Shown piece by piece: positions 1 through 8,360 of a stretch of DNA of 64,000 nt. The translations under genes and the position numbers were made by a program. Origin of the DNA: Flavobacteriales bacterium (lineage in GTDB: Bacteria > Bacteroidota > Bacteroidia > UBA10329); assembly GCA_020635495.1 (NCBI GenBank), contig JACJZQ010000014.1, positions 42,047 to 106,046 of the forward strand. The letters run 5' to 3'. Under the pieces are notes generated by a model. That model worked only from the letters and a program-made list of their open reading frames with translations. It was not told where the DNA came from and ran no database searches. Every line of letters starts with the position of its first letter. Within the stretch, counting starts at the first letter, position 1.

Positions 1-1026
1 GGTTGCCCTGTTATGCACTTGGTGATGGGAGACAACAGCGATTGCCACGGTTATTTGGTGGGTGAACCGAATAACGGTCTTCGCTATATGTTCCAGATGA
101 TGAATGGCGCAAGGATCAGTGTGGGTCTCATGTCCTGCGGACTTTCTTCAGCGGCTTACTATGCTTCTTTGGAGTATGCCAATGAGCGTCCGCAAGGAAG
201 AACACATTCGAACCGCGACCTGGAATCTCCGATGGAAATGATCATCAACTACGCGGATGTGAAACGTATGTTGTTGTTCCAGAAATCGGTGATGGAAGGC
301 GGGCTTTCCCTAGTGCTTCAATGTGCCTATTATGCAGATATGGTTCTAGTAACTGAAGGCGCTGAGAAAGAGAAATATCAGATGTTGCTTGATCTGCTCA
401 CCCCAATGGCCAAAGCATATCCGTCTGAGATGAGTGTTCAGAGCACGAGCCAAGGCATGCAGGTGCTAGGTGGTGCAGGTTTCTGCAGCGATTTCCCACT
501 TCAGCAGTATTACCGCGATACACGTATCAATCCTATTTATGAAGGAACAACCGGTATTCAGGCCATGGACCTTCTGGGTAGAAAAGTTACCATGAAAATG
601 GGCGCTGCCGTTATGGCTTTTGGTGCCGAATTGCAAGAGACCATCAAAGCTGGAATGGCTGTCGAGTCATTGAAAGAACGTGCGGAAAAGCTGGCTGCCT
701 CTGCCACCAAATTCCAAGAAGTAACCATGAAATTGATGGGATTGGCGCAAAGCGAAAAACCAGAGGTGTTCTTGGCAGATGCTACACTTTATCTAGAGAA
801 TGCTGGAATTCTGGCGGTTGCCTGGCAATGGCTGAAACAAGCGTTGGTGGTTGAAGCTAAATTGGCTGAGAATCCGAGTGGAGAAGAATTGAAGTTCTAT
901 AAAGGAAAGCAGGCGGCCTTTGAGTACTTCTATGAATACGAGTTGCCAAAGTCAATAGGACTTACCAAACGACTTATGAGCGATTACAGACTAACGCTGG
1001 AACTCGAAACAGAATACATCAACTGA
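1..1026 (+). CDS. Acyl-CoA dehydrogenase, C-terminal part (5' end outside window)
   Basis: The frame is open from base 1, so the N-terminus lies upstream of the window. The visible 341 codons hold the helical C-terminal half of an FAD-dependent acyl-CoA dehydrogenase. The motif INPIYEGTTGIQA includes the Glu (codon 541-543) that aligns with the catalytic base of short- and medium-chain enzymes. About 130 further helical residues follow, as in the long (about 600 aa) DmdC/FadE12-like subfamily. It would oxidise an acyl-CoA to the 2-enoyl-CoA in the cytoplasm. The stop overlaps the start of the next crotonase gene by one base (TGATG), which supports a beta-oxidation operon. The acyl substrate cannot be told from this fragment. 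Confidence 0.93.
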   Translation, partial: GCPVMHLVMGDNSDCHGYLVGEPNNGLRYMFQMMNGARISVGLMSCGLSSAAYYASLEYANERPQGRTHSNRDLESPMEMIINYADVKRMLLFQKSVMEGGLSLVLQCAYYADMVLVTEGAEKEKYQMLLDLLTPMAKAYPSEMSVQSTSQGMQVLGGAGFCSDFPLQQYYRDTRINPIYEGTTGIQAMDLLGRKVTMKMGAAVMAFGAELQETIKAGMAVESLKERAEKLAASATKFQEVTMKLMGLAQSEKPEVFLADATLYLENAGILAVAWQWLKQALVVEAKLAENPSGEELKFYKGKQAAFEYFYEYELPKSIGLTKRLMSDYRLTLELETEYIN

Positions 1027-1838
1027 TGAGCTACGAAACATTCAAATATTCCGTAGAGAATAAGATAGCACATGTGGTTCTCAATCGGCCAGACAAGGTC
1101 AATGCGCTGAATGAAACCGCTTGGAAAGAACTCAAACAGATATTTGAAAACATCAGTTCCGACCCCGAAGTACGGGTGGCCATCCTATCTGGAGAAGGCA
1201 AACTTTTCTGTGCGGGTATCGATCTGCAGATGCTCATGTCTGTCAAGAATGTGGAGAGCATTGAATGTCAAGGACGTAGAAGTGAGCAGATACTGAGGTT
1301 CGTGAAAGAACTCCAAGCACCGATAAATGCCATTGAAATGTGTTCGAAACCAGTTATTGCTGCCATTCATAATGGTTGCATTGGCGGTGGCGTTGATATT
1401 GTTGCAGCCTGCGATATGCGTTACTGTACAGACGATGCCTATTTCACTGTCAAGGAAATAGACATGGGCATGGTTGCCGATTTGGGAACACTGCAACGGT
1501 TACCCAAATTCGTGAAGCCAGCAGTTGTTGCAGAAATGGCGTATACAGGTAGGAAGGTCGGTGCGCGAGAATCGAAAGAGATCGGCTTGGTCAACGACTA
1601 TTTTACAGATAAGGAAACATTGATGGCAGAGGTTCAGAAACTGGCCCAGACGATTGCTTCCAAGTCTCCCCTTTCCATTAGAGGTACCAAAGAAATTCTC
1701 AGACATACGCGCGATCATTCCGTCCAAGACGGGTTGCATCATATGGCTGTTTGGAACTCTGCCATGATTCTATCTGATGACCTAGCAGCAGCTTTTATGG
1801 CGGCCATGAGTAAGCAGCCGCCTACTTTCAAAGATTAA
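1026..1838 (+). CDS. Crotonase, delta3,5-delta2,4-dienoyl-CoA isomerase-like
   Basis: A 270-aa enoyl-CoA hydratase/isomerase fold. The oxyanion-hole segments FCAGIDL (61-67) and GCIGGGVD (117-124) are intact. Glu144 and Asp152 (KEIDMGMVADLGT) match the spacing of the two acidic residues used by mammalian ECH1, and the flanking CDMRYC and RDHSV segments are also ECH1-like. The likely reaction is shifting double bonds of dienoyl-CoA during oxidation of unsaturated fatty acids. A plain enoyl-CoA hydratase is the alternative, but classical hydratases carry a second Glu where this protein has Asp152. It is translationally coupled to the upstream acyl-CoA dehydrogenase. Confidence 0.9.
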   Translation: MSYETFKYSVENKIAHVVLNRPDKVNALNETAWKELKQIFENISSDPEVRVAILSGEGKLFCAGIDLQMLMSVKNVESIECQGRRSEQILRFVKELQAPINAIEMCSKPVIAAIHNGCIGGGVDIVAACDMRYCTDDAYFTVKEIDMGMVADLGTLQRLPKFVKPAVVAEMAYTGRKVGARESKEIGLVNDYFTDKETLMAEVQKLAQTIASKSPLSIRGTKEILRHTRDHSVQDGLHHMAVWNSAMILSDDLAAAFMAAMSKQPPTFKD

Positions 1839-1883
1839 CATTTGCAAGAGGCTGATTTTCATCCCATTGTCTAATTTCATACC

Positions 1884-2342
1884 GTGAATCACGTAGAAAC
1901 GGTTGATCTTGTTCTGAAAGAACTGGTGGAAACACGGCATCCTTCGGTCAGTGTAAGACGTGTCTTCAAAAAGCATCGGGTAAATTACACAGATGAGATG
2001 ATCAAGGAAGTTGAGCGAACCCTCACCTCCAAAAGCTTGGTCAAGGCGCGTGGCGAGGATTCTGCCGGCTACACTTGCTACGCATTGTCTGAAACGGGTA
2101 CTGACTTCCTGAAATCTTTCGGCACATATCAGAAGTATTTGAAAGGACTGGAGACAGAACAGAAAAAAGTAGAACGAGCACGCAAAAAGAAGCCTTATGA
2201 TGCCGCAAAAAACTTTCAAGGAGAGGCTCCTGCTCCCTATTCACCGCCAGAAAAAACTTACCTTCAGCGAAACGGACTTGGTGTAATTCTTCTTGTGTTT
2301 TTCATCATTCTGTTCATCATTGTAGCTAAGATTTCAACCTAA
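1884..2342 (+). CDS. Small membrane-anchored protein with winged-helix-like N-terminus
   Basis: A 152-aa protein I do not recognise as a named family. Residues 1-80 are mixed helical with a basic stretch and read like a small winged-helix domain. Residues 100-125 are charged and proline-rich, and 130-149 form one hydrophobic C-terminal membrane segment. The start is GTG at 1884; an in-frame TAA at 1872-1874 leaves no earlier choice. The stop overlaps the next start by one base (TAATG), so it is co-transcribed with the DUF6265-like gene. A tail-anchored topology with the N-terminus in the cytoplasm is inferred. Confidence 0.75.
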   Translation: MNHVETVDLVLKELVETRHPSVSVRRVFKKHRVNYTDEMIKEVERTLTSKSLVKARGEDSAGYTCYALSETGTDFLKSFGTYQKYLKGLETEQKKVERARKKKPYDAAKNFQGEAPAPYSPPEKTYLQRNGLGVILLVFFIILFIIVAKIST

Positions 2343-2785
2343 TGATTCGAGTCTTTTCCATCCTATTCTTCATCTCATTTGGCCACTTGAACGGCACCGC
2401 ACAGACTCTTTCGGATTACACTTGGCTTGAAGGTGAATGGACGCATGTAAGTGGAGACCAAACCACTGTAGAGTCTTGGAGCCTGAGAAATGACACAACC
2501 TTGGTAGGCAGTTCGCTCACTACCAATGCGTCTGGTGCCACAGTATTTGAGGAAGCTTTGAAAATTCAGCAGCATGGAACTACCGTGAAATACATTGCTG
2601 TTCTTCCTACCAAGATTGCTGAATTCGTTCTTAAAAAGCACACAAAAGACCTGCTTGTGTTCGAAGATCCTAAGAATGATTTCCCTTCCATTATTTCGTA
2701 CAAACGGGTGAAATCCGGTCTCGAAATCAAACTGGAAGGAAGCGGCAAAAAAGAGGTGATGGATTTTGAACCGAAAAAGCAATAA
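2342..2785 (+). CDS. Secreted DUF6265-like protein
   Basis: A 147-aa protein with a signal peptide (1-20, ending GTAQ). The body has the pattern of DUF6265-type domains: WLEGEW near the start, a central EEALKI strand, then VFEDPKNDFPSIISY, where the family carries a conserved F-E-N/D-P-x-x-D-F-P motif. The predicted fold is a small beta-barrel like lipocalins or THAP4, exported to the periplasm. The ligand is unknown. It is coupled to the upstream gene by a one-base overlap. Confidence 0.8.
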   Translation: MIRVFSILFFISFGHLNGTAQTLSDYTWLEGEWTHVSGDQTTVESWSLRNDTTLVGSSLTTNASGATVFEEALKIQQHGTTVKYIAVLPTKIAEFVLKKHTKDLLVFEDPKNDFPSIISYKRVKSGLEIKLEGSGKKEVMDFEPKKQ

Positions 2786-2828
2786 CAATTGGTATAATTG
2801 TTGCGTTTTCAACGTCAAAACTACTTCC

Positions 2829-3383
2829 ATGAGAACCATAGGCATCCTTTCCATCCTTACACTTTTACTTGCATCATGTTCCTCCAATAGAATGTTGTTT
2901 ACGGTAGACACCAAGCAGATGATTGAGAAGGCCGGTGTGCAGGTTTCGCAGGTTCAGTTTTACAATTCTGAAGAGATAGTTCTGGCACGTCAGATAAGTA
3001 AAGAAGAAGTGAAAGTTGCTGAAGGAAAAGTGAGAATTGAGAACGGACGCAACATCGAAGAGATCATTATTCCGGCAAACACGCCTGGTATTTGCGAGAT
3101 GAATGATGAGAAGACCCTCAAGGTGAGTTTCGATTCGGGTGATGGAAAATCCATTCCATTTCTTGTTGAAAGACGCAACGATATGGTTGTTGAAGGCAGC
3201 TATTTCAAGATCGGGGCAAAAGAATGGACAAGATCCGATAGAGGCAGAAGAATCGGAAAGCTGGATTACGAAGGCAACATTTACAACATTGTTCGAGGTT
3301 CTGAGGCTAGGCTGATGATAGACAAAGCCACTTTGAACAAAGTGAACAGAAAGACAAAGGTTGCCAAGGGCAGAAAACTCTGA
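2829..3383 (+). CDS. Hypothetical lipoprotein
   Basis: I chose the ATG at 2829 over an earlier in-frame ATG at 2766 because it gives a clean lipoprotein signal: MRTIGILSILTLLLASC, with acylated Cys at residue 17. The protein is 184 aa. The mature part is beta-rich and basic, with no recognisable catalytic motif and a Lys/Arg-rich C-terminus. It is probably attached to the inner or outer membrane. No family is recognised. The start lies 43 bases after the previous stop, so it may belong to the same transcript. Confidence 0.8.
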   Translation: MRTIGILSILTLLLASCSSNRMLFTVDTKQMIEKAGVQVSQVQFYNSEEIVLARQISKEEVKVAEGKVRIENGRNIEEIIIPANTPGICEMNDEKTLKVSFDSGDGKSIPFLVERRNDMVVEGSYFKIGAKEWTRSDRGRRIGKLDYEGNIYNIVRGSEARLMIDKATLNKVNRKTKVAKGRKL

Positions 3384-3387
3384 TACC

Positions 3388-3395
3388 TACCTTTG
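3388..3395 (+). promoter_or_regulatory. Promoter -7 box for the thioesterase gene
   Basis: TACCTTTG matches the Bacteroidota sigma-factor -7 consensus TAnnTTTG. It ends 25 bases before the thioesterase start at 3421 and sits just past the preceding lipoprotein stop. Confidence 0.6.
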
Positions 3396-3420
3396 CGCCC
3401 AATAACATCAGGGCTAAAAC

Positions 3421-3816
3421 ATGGAGTTACTTATGACCAAAGTGTGCATGACCAAAGACATTGGCGTGCACGGAAATCTTTTCGGAGGCATCATGCTTTC
3501 TTGGATAGATGAAGCGGCCGTTGCCATGAGCAACCGCATCTGCAAAACTCCGAATATGGTTACCCGAAAAATGACCGAAATCCTATTTGAGCGTCCGGTC
3601 AAGGTTGGTCATACCATCAATATTTACGGGAAAGCCGTAACCATGGGCACCACCTCCATTGCTCTCAATGTTGAGGCAAGACGGTATAACGTCTATACTA
3701 CGGAAGAAGACGTAGTGTGCCGTACTCAGATAGTGTTTGTTAGAATTGATGAGGAAGGAAATAAGATTCCTATTGCAGGAGAAGTAAGAAGAAAGTTCGC
3801 TGAAGAACAGGGCTAA
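3421..3816 (+). CDS. Acyl-CoA thioesterase, hotdog fold (YciA/BFIT type)
   Basis: A 131-aa single hotdog domain. The segment HGNLFGGIMLSWIDEAA (residues 17-33) carries the Asn/Asp signature of the YciA/acyl-CoA thioester hydrolase group, with the catalytic Asp in WIDEAA. It hydrolyses acyl-CoA to acid and CoA in the cytoplasm; chain-length preference cannot be read. It ends tail-to-tail with the GNAT gene, and the two share the tetramer CTAA as overlapping stops. Confidence 0.93.
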   Translation: MELLMTKVCMTKDIGVHGNLFGGIMLSWIDEAAVAMSNRICKTPNMVTRKMTEILFERPVKVGHTINIYGKAVTMGTTSIALNVEARRYNVYTTEEDVVCRTQIVFVRIDEEGNKIPIAGEVRRKFAEEQG

Positions 3817-4256
3817 TTCCTTCTGAAAAGCAATTCAGAACTACCTTCTTCAAAACCCGCTTTTTTAAACAGACCATTTACCGCGCTGTTGCCATCAACA
3901 CGCACCACAACGTCTCCTTTGGTGTACACCTTTGTTCGGTCAAGTAGCTCGGCCGCAATACCTTTTCTTCGCTGTTGTTCGTCTACGGCCATGTACACTA
4001 GAATATTCTCAGCAAAGTAGCCTTCAAAGTTTGTCCGATTGACCACCGAAACGCCAATGATATCGTCTCCAGACTTTGCCATCAACACAAAACCACCTTG
4101 GTGTGGAAATTTGCTCAGTGCATACTCAATTGCTCTAGAAACATTGTCCCTCGAATCGAGATAGTCGTCCAAGTTTTTCAGAAGAAAGTTGATGATATCT
4201 TCCTTCTCAAGAGTTGTAACAAAATCGGTGGTATTGAGCAGTTGATAGTCTACCAT
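3813..4256 (-). CDS. GNAT-family N-acetyltransferase
   Basis: A 147-aa single GNAT domain. The acetyl-CoA pyrophosphate-binding loop reads QQRRKGIAAELL (about residues 95-106, Q/RxxGxA type), preceded by the beta-strand ENILVYMAVDE and followed by a C-terminal FKKAGF motif typical of the family. The substrate (small molecule or protein N-terminus) is unknown. It is a single convergent gene that overlaps the thioesterase stop by 4 bases. Confidence 0.88.
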   Translation of the reverse strand: MVDYQLLNTTDFVTTLEKEDIINFLLKNLDDYLDSRDNVSRAIEYALSKFPHQGGFVLMAKSGDDIIGVSVVNRTNFEGYFAENILVYMAVDEQQRRKGIAAELLDRTKVYTKGDVVVRVDGNSAVNGLFKKAGFEEGSSELLFRRN

Positions 4257-4358
4257 GTTAAAATATCAAAAATCAGTGCTGTCATAGCAACTTGGAACAT
4301 GATCTGCGTCCTGTTTGTTAAAGGGTAGCCTAATAAACTGAAAAAGCTTCTGAATTGC

Positions 4359-4366
4359 TAATTTTG
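4359..4366 (+). promoter_or_regulatory. Promoter -7 box for the TlpA-like gene
   Basis: TAATTTTG fits TAnnTTTG and ends 31 bases before the start codon at 4398. No other promoter candidate is visible between the divergent GNAT and this gene. Confidence 0.55.
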
Positions 4367-4397
4367 GACGCCTTTTAAACACGAACAAAAGAAGAAT

Positions 4398-5828
4398 ATG
4401 AGGAGATTGCTATTTGTTTTGCTGATACTGACCAGTGTATCTGCCAAGGCTCAAAAAGAGGGTTACGAGATTGAATTCAACATTGCAGGTTGTAAAGAAG
4501 GAACCGCCATTCTCGCCTACTACTACGGTGACAAACAATACATTAAGGATAGCACTAAAGTGGATGCGAAGGGCAGTTTCACTTTCAAGGGTGATGAATC
4601 CTTGGACCAAGGCATTTACATTACTGTGATGCCACCAGACAACAAGTATTTTGAAGTGATAGTTGATGAGGATCAGAAGTTCTCCATGACTTCCAAATAC
4701 GGCAACCCCATTCGAGACATGAAGGTTAGTGGTCATGAAGAGAACAAAAGATTCTACGAGTACTTGAAATACCTGGAGGATCAAAAGACCAAGTCTACCC
4801 CACTCTCTAAGAAAGCTGAAGAGCTAAAAGCCGCAGATAGCCTTGGATTCAGGGAAACTCCTGAGTTCAAAAAATTGCAGGAAGAATTGGCTGTGATAGA
4901 TGAAGAGGTGAAAGAATACAAGAACAAATTCATTGCAGATTACCCCAATGCTCTTCTATCAAAAGTGTTCCAAGCTTCTAAGGATCCAGATATTCCTGAA
5001 GCACCTTTGCTGGAGAATGGAAAGCCAGATAGCACATTCGCGTACCGTTATTTCAAAGAGCATTATTGGGATAACGTTGATTTCTCTGACGAAAGATTGA
5101 TCAGAACTCCAGTTTACCACAGTAAGCTTCAGAAGTTCATGGCCAAGACGGTGTATCAAATTCCCGATTCCATAGTTAAGGAAGCTTCTATTCTTGTTGA
5201 GAAGACCCGTAAGAGCAAGGAACTCTTCAAATACACGGTGTTCTGGATCACCAGCCACTTCGAAACGTCCAAGCAAATGGGAATGGATGCGGTTTTCGTG
5301 CATATGGCAAAGAACTATTACATGACGGGTCAGGCGTTTTGGGCAGATTCTACAACAATTGCCAAGATCAGCGACAGAGCTCGCAAACTGGATTATTCAC
5401 TTATTGGTAAAACGGCACCGAACCTTATCATGAAAGACACAGCAGGTGTTTTTCAAATCCTACACGCCATTCAGAAAGACTACACCGTGGCTTATTTCTG
5501 GGACCCAGATTGTGGGCATTGCAAGAAAGTGACACCGAAAGTGAAAGAGTTCTATGATAAGTTCAAGAAAGAGTTGGATGTTGAAATCTATGCTGTTTGC
5601 ACCAACGCAGATGAGCGTGAAGGTTGGGTAAAGTACATCAACGAGCACAACTTGGATTGGATCAATGTGGAGGATCCTGAACAGAAAACCGCCTACAAAT
5701 ATTTATACGACATCTACTCTACTCCAGTGATCTATCTTCTAGACAAGGAAAAGAAAATCATCGCCAAAAGATTAGGAGCAGAAGATCTGGAAGGATTCAT
5801 TAGACATCATAGAAAGAAGAACTCATAA
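4398..5828 (+). CDS. TlpA-like thiol-disulfide oxidoreductase (DUF4369/DUF5106 type)
   Basis: A 476-aa exported protein. Residues 1-18 are a signal peptide (ending AKA), about 20-110 a DUF4369-like beta domain, and 110-335 a helical DUF5106-like region. Residues 335-476 form a thioredoxin fold with the active site C372-G-H-C375 and a cis-Pro segment STPVIY near 445. This layout is common in Bacteroidota periplasmic or outer-membrane redox proteins. It likely reduces or isomerises disulfides, possibly in cytochrome maturation. It has its own -7 box and stands alone. Confidence 0.92.
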   Translation: MRRLLFVLLILTSVSAKAQKEGYEIEFNIAGCKEGTAILAYYYGDKQYIKDSTKVDAKGSFTFKGDESLDQGIYITVMPPDNKYFEVIVDEDQKFSMTSKYGNPIRDMKVSGHEENKRFYEYLKYLEDQKTKSTPLSKKAEELKAADSLGFRETPEFKKLQEELAVIDEEVKEYKNKFIADYPNALLSKVFQASKDPDIPEAPLLENGKPDSTFAYRYFKEHYWDNVDFSDERLIRTPVYHSKLQKFMAKTVYQIPDSIVKEASILVEKTRKSKELFKYTVFWITSHFETSKQMGMDAVFVHMAKNYYMTGQAFWADSTTIAKISDRARKLDYSLIGKTAPNLIMKDTAGVFQILHAIQKDYTVAYFWDPDCGHCKKVTPKVKEFYDKFKKELDVEIYAVCTNADEREGWVKYINEHNLDWINVEDPEQKTAYKYLYDIYSTPVIYLLDKEKKIIAKRLGAEDLEGFIRHHRKKNS

Positions 5829-5831
5829 CCT

Positions 5832-5839
5832 TACCTTAG
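5832..5839 (+). promoter_or_regulatory. Possible -7 box for the DUF6580-like gene
   Basis: TACCTTAG differs from TAnnTTTG at one position and lies 16 bases before the start at 5856. The same variant occurs at 38209-38216, before another gene. Support is positional only. Confidence 0.35.
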
Positions 5840-5855
5840 CCACAAATTATTTGAC

Positions 5856-6371
5856 ATGCTGAACGCACGAAACATATTCATACTTATCCTGATAATTGCA
5901 GCAGCAACCCTCCGCGTGCTGGGAATTTTGCCTTACAACTTCACACCAGTGGCGGCCATGGCCCTGTTTGGTGGAGCCATGTTCAGTAATAGAGTATTGG
6001 CATTTGTACTTCCCTTGGCTGTAATGCTTATTTCAGATGTATTCATTGGTTTTCACAACAGTTTGTTTGCTGTGTATGCTGCGTTCATTCTTATTGTATT
6101 GATAGGAAGGGTAATTTTTACGGATCCATCCATGCTTAAAGCTATTGGTGGAGCATTGGTTGGTTCTGTATTGTTCTTTTTTATTACCAATGCTTCTGCT
6201 TGGTGGGTCCTTCCAGAATACACGAAAGATCTTTCAGGATTGATCAGTAGCTACATTGCAGGACTTCCTTTCTTTAGAGGAACGTTGGTGGGAGACATCC
6301 TTTTCACGGCAGTATTCTTCGGAAGCTTCAAGTTGGCCGAGATCCGATTTCCACAACTGGTCAGAGCCTAA
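5856..6371 (+). CDS. DUF6580-like integral membrane protein
   Basis: A 171-aa protein with about six hydrophobic segments (roughly 7-25, 30-45, 48-65, 70-90, 95-115 and 140-160). The segment NFTPVAAMALFGGAMF and the C-terminal FFRGTLVGDILFTAVFFG are features I associate with DUF6580, an uncharacterised Bacteroidota family that resembles substrate-binding S components of ECF vitamin transporters. The substrate is unknown; a vitamin importer role is inference only. The next gene follows after 3 bases. Confidence 0.75.
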   Translation: MLNARNIFILILIIAAATLRVLGILPYNFTPVAAMALFGGAMFSNRVLAFVLPLAVMLISDVFIGFHNSLFAVYAAFILIVLIGRVIFTDPSMLKAIGGALVGSVLFFFITNASAWWVLPEYTKDLSGLISSYIAGLPFFRGTLVGDILFTAVFFGSFKLAEIRFPQLVRA

Positions 6372-6374
6372 GAT

Positions 6375-6875
6375 TTGCTCAAGCATCCCATCGTACTTGC
6401 TTTAATAGCGTTTGGCTTAGCACTTATCGCTAACACATATTTTTATGTTACAGGTGTTGACCTTACCACGGTTGTTGCCAAAACACTATTTGCAGATACC
6501 ATCATTGTTCTCACACTCATTCCTGTTTCGGAGACAATTCAGTTGGGGCAACTGACCCAATCTCCACCATTTGGAGAAAGAGTTAAATCGGGAATGAAAA
6601 GTGTGGCGCTTTACACCTTTCTCATAGCCATTAGCACTTTTATCTTACTTAAACTCTTCGGTGAACCATTGATTGCTGACCGTTTGAACCTTCTGAATGA
6701 AATGATGGCCAGAGGTATTGAGAATGGTAAGATCACTGAAGAACAAGTAAAACAGCAGATCGAATTGGCCAACCAGATCTATTCGCCTTCGTCTCAGGTA
6801 CTGATTGTAATAATGGCCAATCTGTTCGTAGGCTTTGTCAGTTCAATATTGGCTGCAATACTGATAAGGAAGTAG
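6375..6875 (+). CDS. Four-TM membrane protein, DUF4199-like
   Basis: A 166-aa protein starting at TTG (6375), three bases after the previous stop; no ATG is available near the N-terminus. Four hydrophobic segments (about 5-25, 30-52, 73-92 and 144-164) flank an amphipathic helical loop (95-140) rich in Glu, Asn and Gln. This topology resembles DUF4199 proteins of Bacteroidota, but I am not certain of the family. It is co-transcribed with the DUF6580-like gene and convergent with mpl. Function unknown. Confidence 0.7.
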   Translation: MLKHPIVLALIAFGLALIANTYFYVTGVDLTTVVAKTLFADTIIVLTLIPVSETIQLGQLTQSPPFGERVKSGMKSVALYTFLIAISTFILLKLFGEPLIADRLNLLNEMMARGIENGKITEEQVKQQIELANQIYSPSSQVLIVIMANLFVGFVSSILAAILIRK

Positions 6876-6887
6876 TTCCTTAAGAGC

Positions 6888-8249
6888 CTAAGCTCCTGCC
6901 ACCTTCTCCGCCAGAGCATTAAGGTCAACCCCATCAAAACTACCGGAACTCATCATTAAGAGGTTCTTGCGCTTCCACTCCATTTTGGAAAGATGTTTTT
7001 CCAACTTGGCAGAATCTGTAAATACTTCCAGGTCTTTTCTATCAAAAGCTTTCTTGACCTGTTTTTTGGTCAATTCCGGTAGCTTTTTGTGCTTCAATGT
7101 TTTCGGGTTGAAGTACACGATGGCCACGTCTGCGGCCTTCATGCTCTTTCTGTATTCTTCCAAAAACTTCAGACTCAACGAGCTGAACGTGTGCAATTCC
7201 AAACACGCAACCAATTTCCGTGATCGGAACTGATGTTTCACCGCCTTAACGGTAGCCTTCACCTTTGATGGTGAATGGGCAAAATCCTTATAAACTGCTG
7301 TGTATTTCGATCCTGCCAAAAGCTCCAATCGTTTAGATGCTCCCCTAAACGACTGGATGGCATCATAAAAGTCCTTTTCGGAAACACCCAAACTACCACA
7401 GACCAACCGCGCACCGTTCAGGTTTATCAGGTTATGATTTCCAAATACCTTCAGCGGTACTTTTCCATGATCGGTCAATAGATAGGTAACACCACTCTCA
7501 ATAACGTGCGGAGGCAGTGAATAAGGCAACAGTTCAATATCACCATCAGCATCTTCTGCTACCTTCTTAACCTCTTTATCATCAATACAATAGATAAGTT
7601 TACCATTCTTTCTGATAAGGTCTACGAACATGGAAAACTGCTCCACATAATTCTCAAACGTTGGGAACACATTCACATGGTCCCAAGCAATGCCGCTTAG
7701 CAGCGCTATGTTCGGTTTGTATAGATGGAATTTGGGTCTTCGGTCAATTGGGCTGCTCAGGTATTCATCGCCTTCCAATATGGCCACTTTGGCCTCTTTG
7801 GTCAGTTTCACCATGGTATCGAATCCTTCTAACTGAGCTCCGACCATGTAATCGGCATCAATCCCAACCTGATTCAATACGTGCAGAATCATGGCTGTTA
7901 TGGTTGTTTTACCGTGGCTTCCTCCAATTACAACACGTGTTTTGTCCTTGGTCTGTTTGTAGATGTACTCAGGATAACTGTAGATCTTCAACCCCAGTTT
8001 CTTGGCCTTCTCCAGTTCGGGGTTGTCTATTCTAGCATGCATTCCCAGAATAACCGCATCAATATCTTCGGTTATCCTGTCAGGATTCCACCCCATGTTT
8101 TCTGGAAGCAGTCCGTATTTGGCCAGCCTTGATCTGGAAGGCTCAAACACTTCATCGTCAGAGCCACTGACCTGGTATCCTTTGTGGTGCAATGCCAATG
8201 CAAGATTATGCATGGCGCTTCCTCCTATTGCTATGAAATGGACCTTCAC
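6888..8249 (-). CDS. mpl: UDP-N-acetylmuramate:L-Ala-gamma-D-Glu-meso-DAP ligase Mpl
   Basis: A 453-aa Mur-ligase family enzyme that attaches recycled murein tripeptide to UDP-MurNAc in the cytoplasm. The N-terminal Rossmann domain has GGSAMHNLA (9-17), the ATP loop is GGSHGKTT (109-116), and DFAHSPSKV marks the C-terminal domain. The HFIAIGGSAMHNLA opening is typical of Mpl; MurC opens with HFxGIGGxGMSGLA. The start is GTG at 8249. It is divergent from the MBL-fold gene and convergent with the DUF4199-like gene. DAP-type peptidoglycan is implied. Confidence 0.92.
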   Translation of the reverse strand: MKVHFIAIGGSAMHNLALALHHKGYQVSGSDDEVFEPSRSRLAKYGLLPENMGWNPDRITEDIDAVILGMHARIDNPELEKAKKLGLKIYSYPEYIYKQTKDKTRVVIGGSHGKTTITAMILHVLNQVGIDADYMVGAQLEGFDTMVKLTKEAKVAILEGDEYLSSPIDRRPKFHLYKPNIALLSGIAWDHVNVFPTFENYVEQFSMFVDLIRKNGKLIYCIDDKEVKKVAEDADGDIELLPYSLPPHVIESGVTYLLTDHGKVPLKVFGNHNLINLNGARLVCGSLGVSEKDFYDAIQSFRGASKRLELLAGSKYTAVYKDFAHSPSKVKATVKAVKHQFRSRKLVACLELHTFSSLSLKFLEEYRKSMKAADVAIVYFNPKTLKHKKLPELTKKQVKKAFDRKDLEVFTDSAKLEKHLSKMEWKRKNLLMMSSGSFDGVDLNALAEKVAGA

Positions 8250-8337
8250 CTTAAAATGTTAAGCCAACGTTAACGGACACAAAATAAAGGTGCATTCTTA
8301 TACGCCAATGTTAAATTTTAAGTGTTTATCAATAGCC

Positions 8338-8345
8338 TATATTCG
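8338..8345 (+). promoter_or_regulatory. Possible -7 box for the MBL-fold gene
   Basis: TATATTCG, a TAnnTTCG variant, ends 15 bases before the ATG at 8361. The same TTCG variant recurs at 9285, 29144, 40751 and 52511. Confidence 0.45.
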
Positions 8346-8360
8346 CTCAAAATCGAGACA

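Noticed and set aside
5856..6875. Second B12 or vitamin transporter locus
   Set aside because: No riboswitch or ECF A/T components nearby; the DUF6580 resemblance alone does not fix a substrate.
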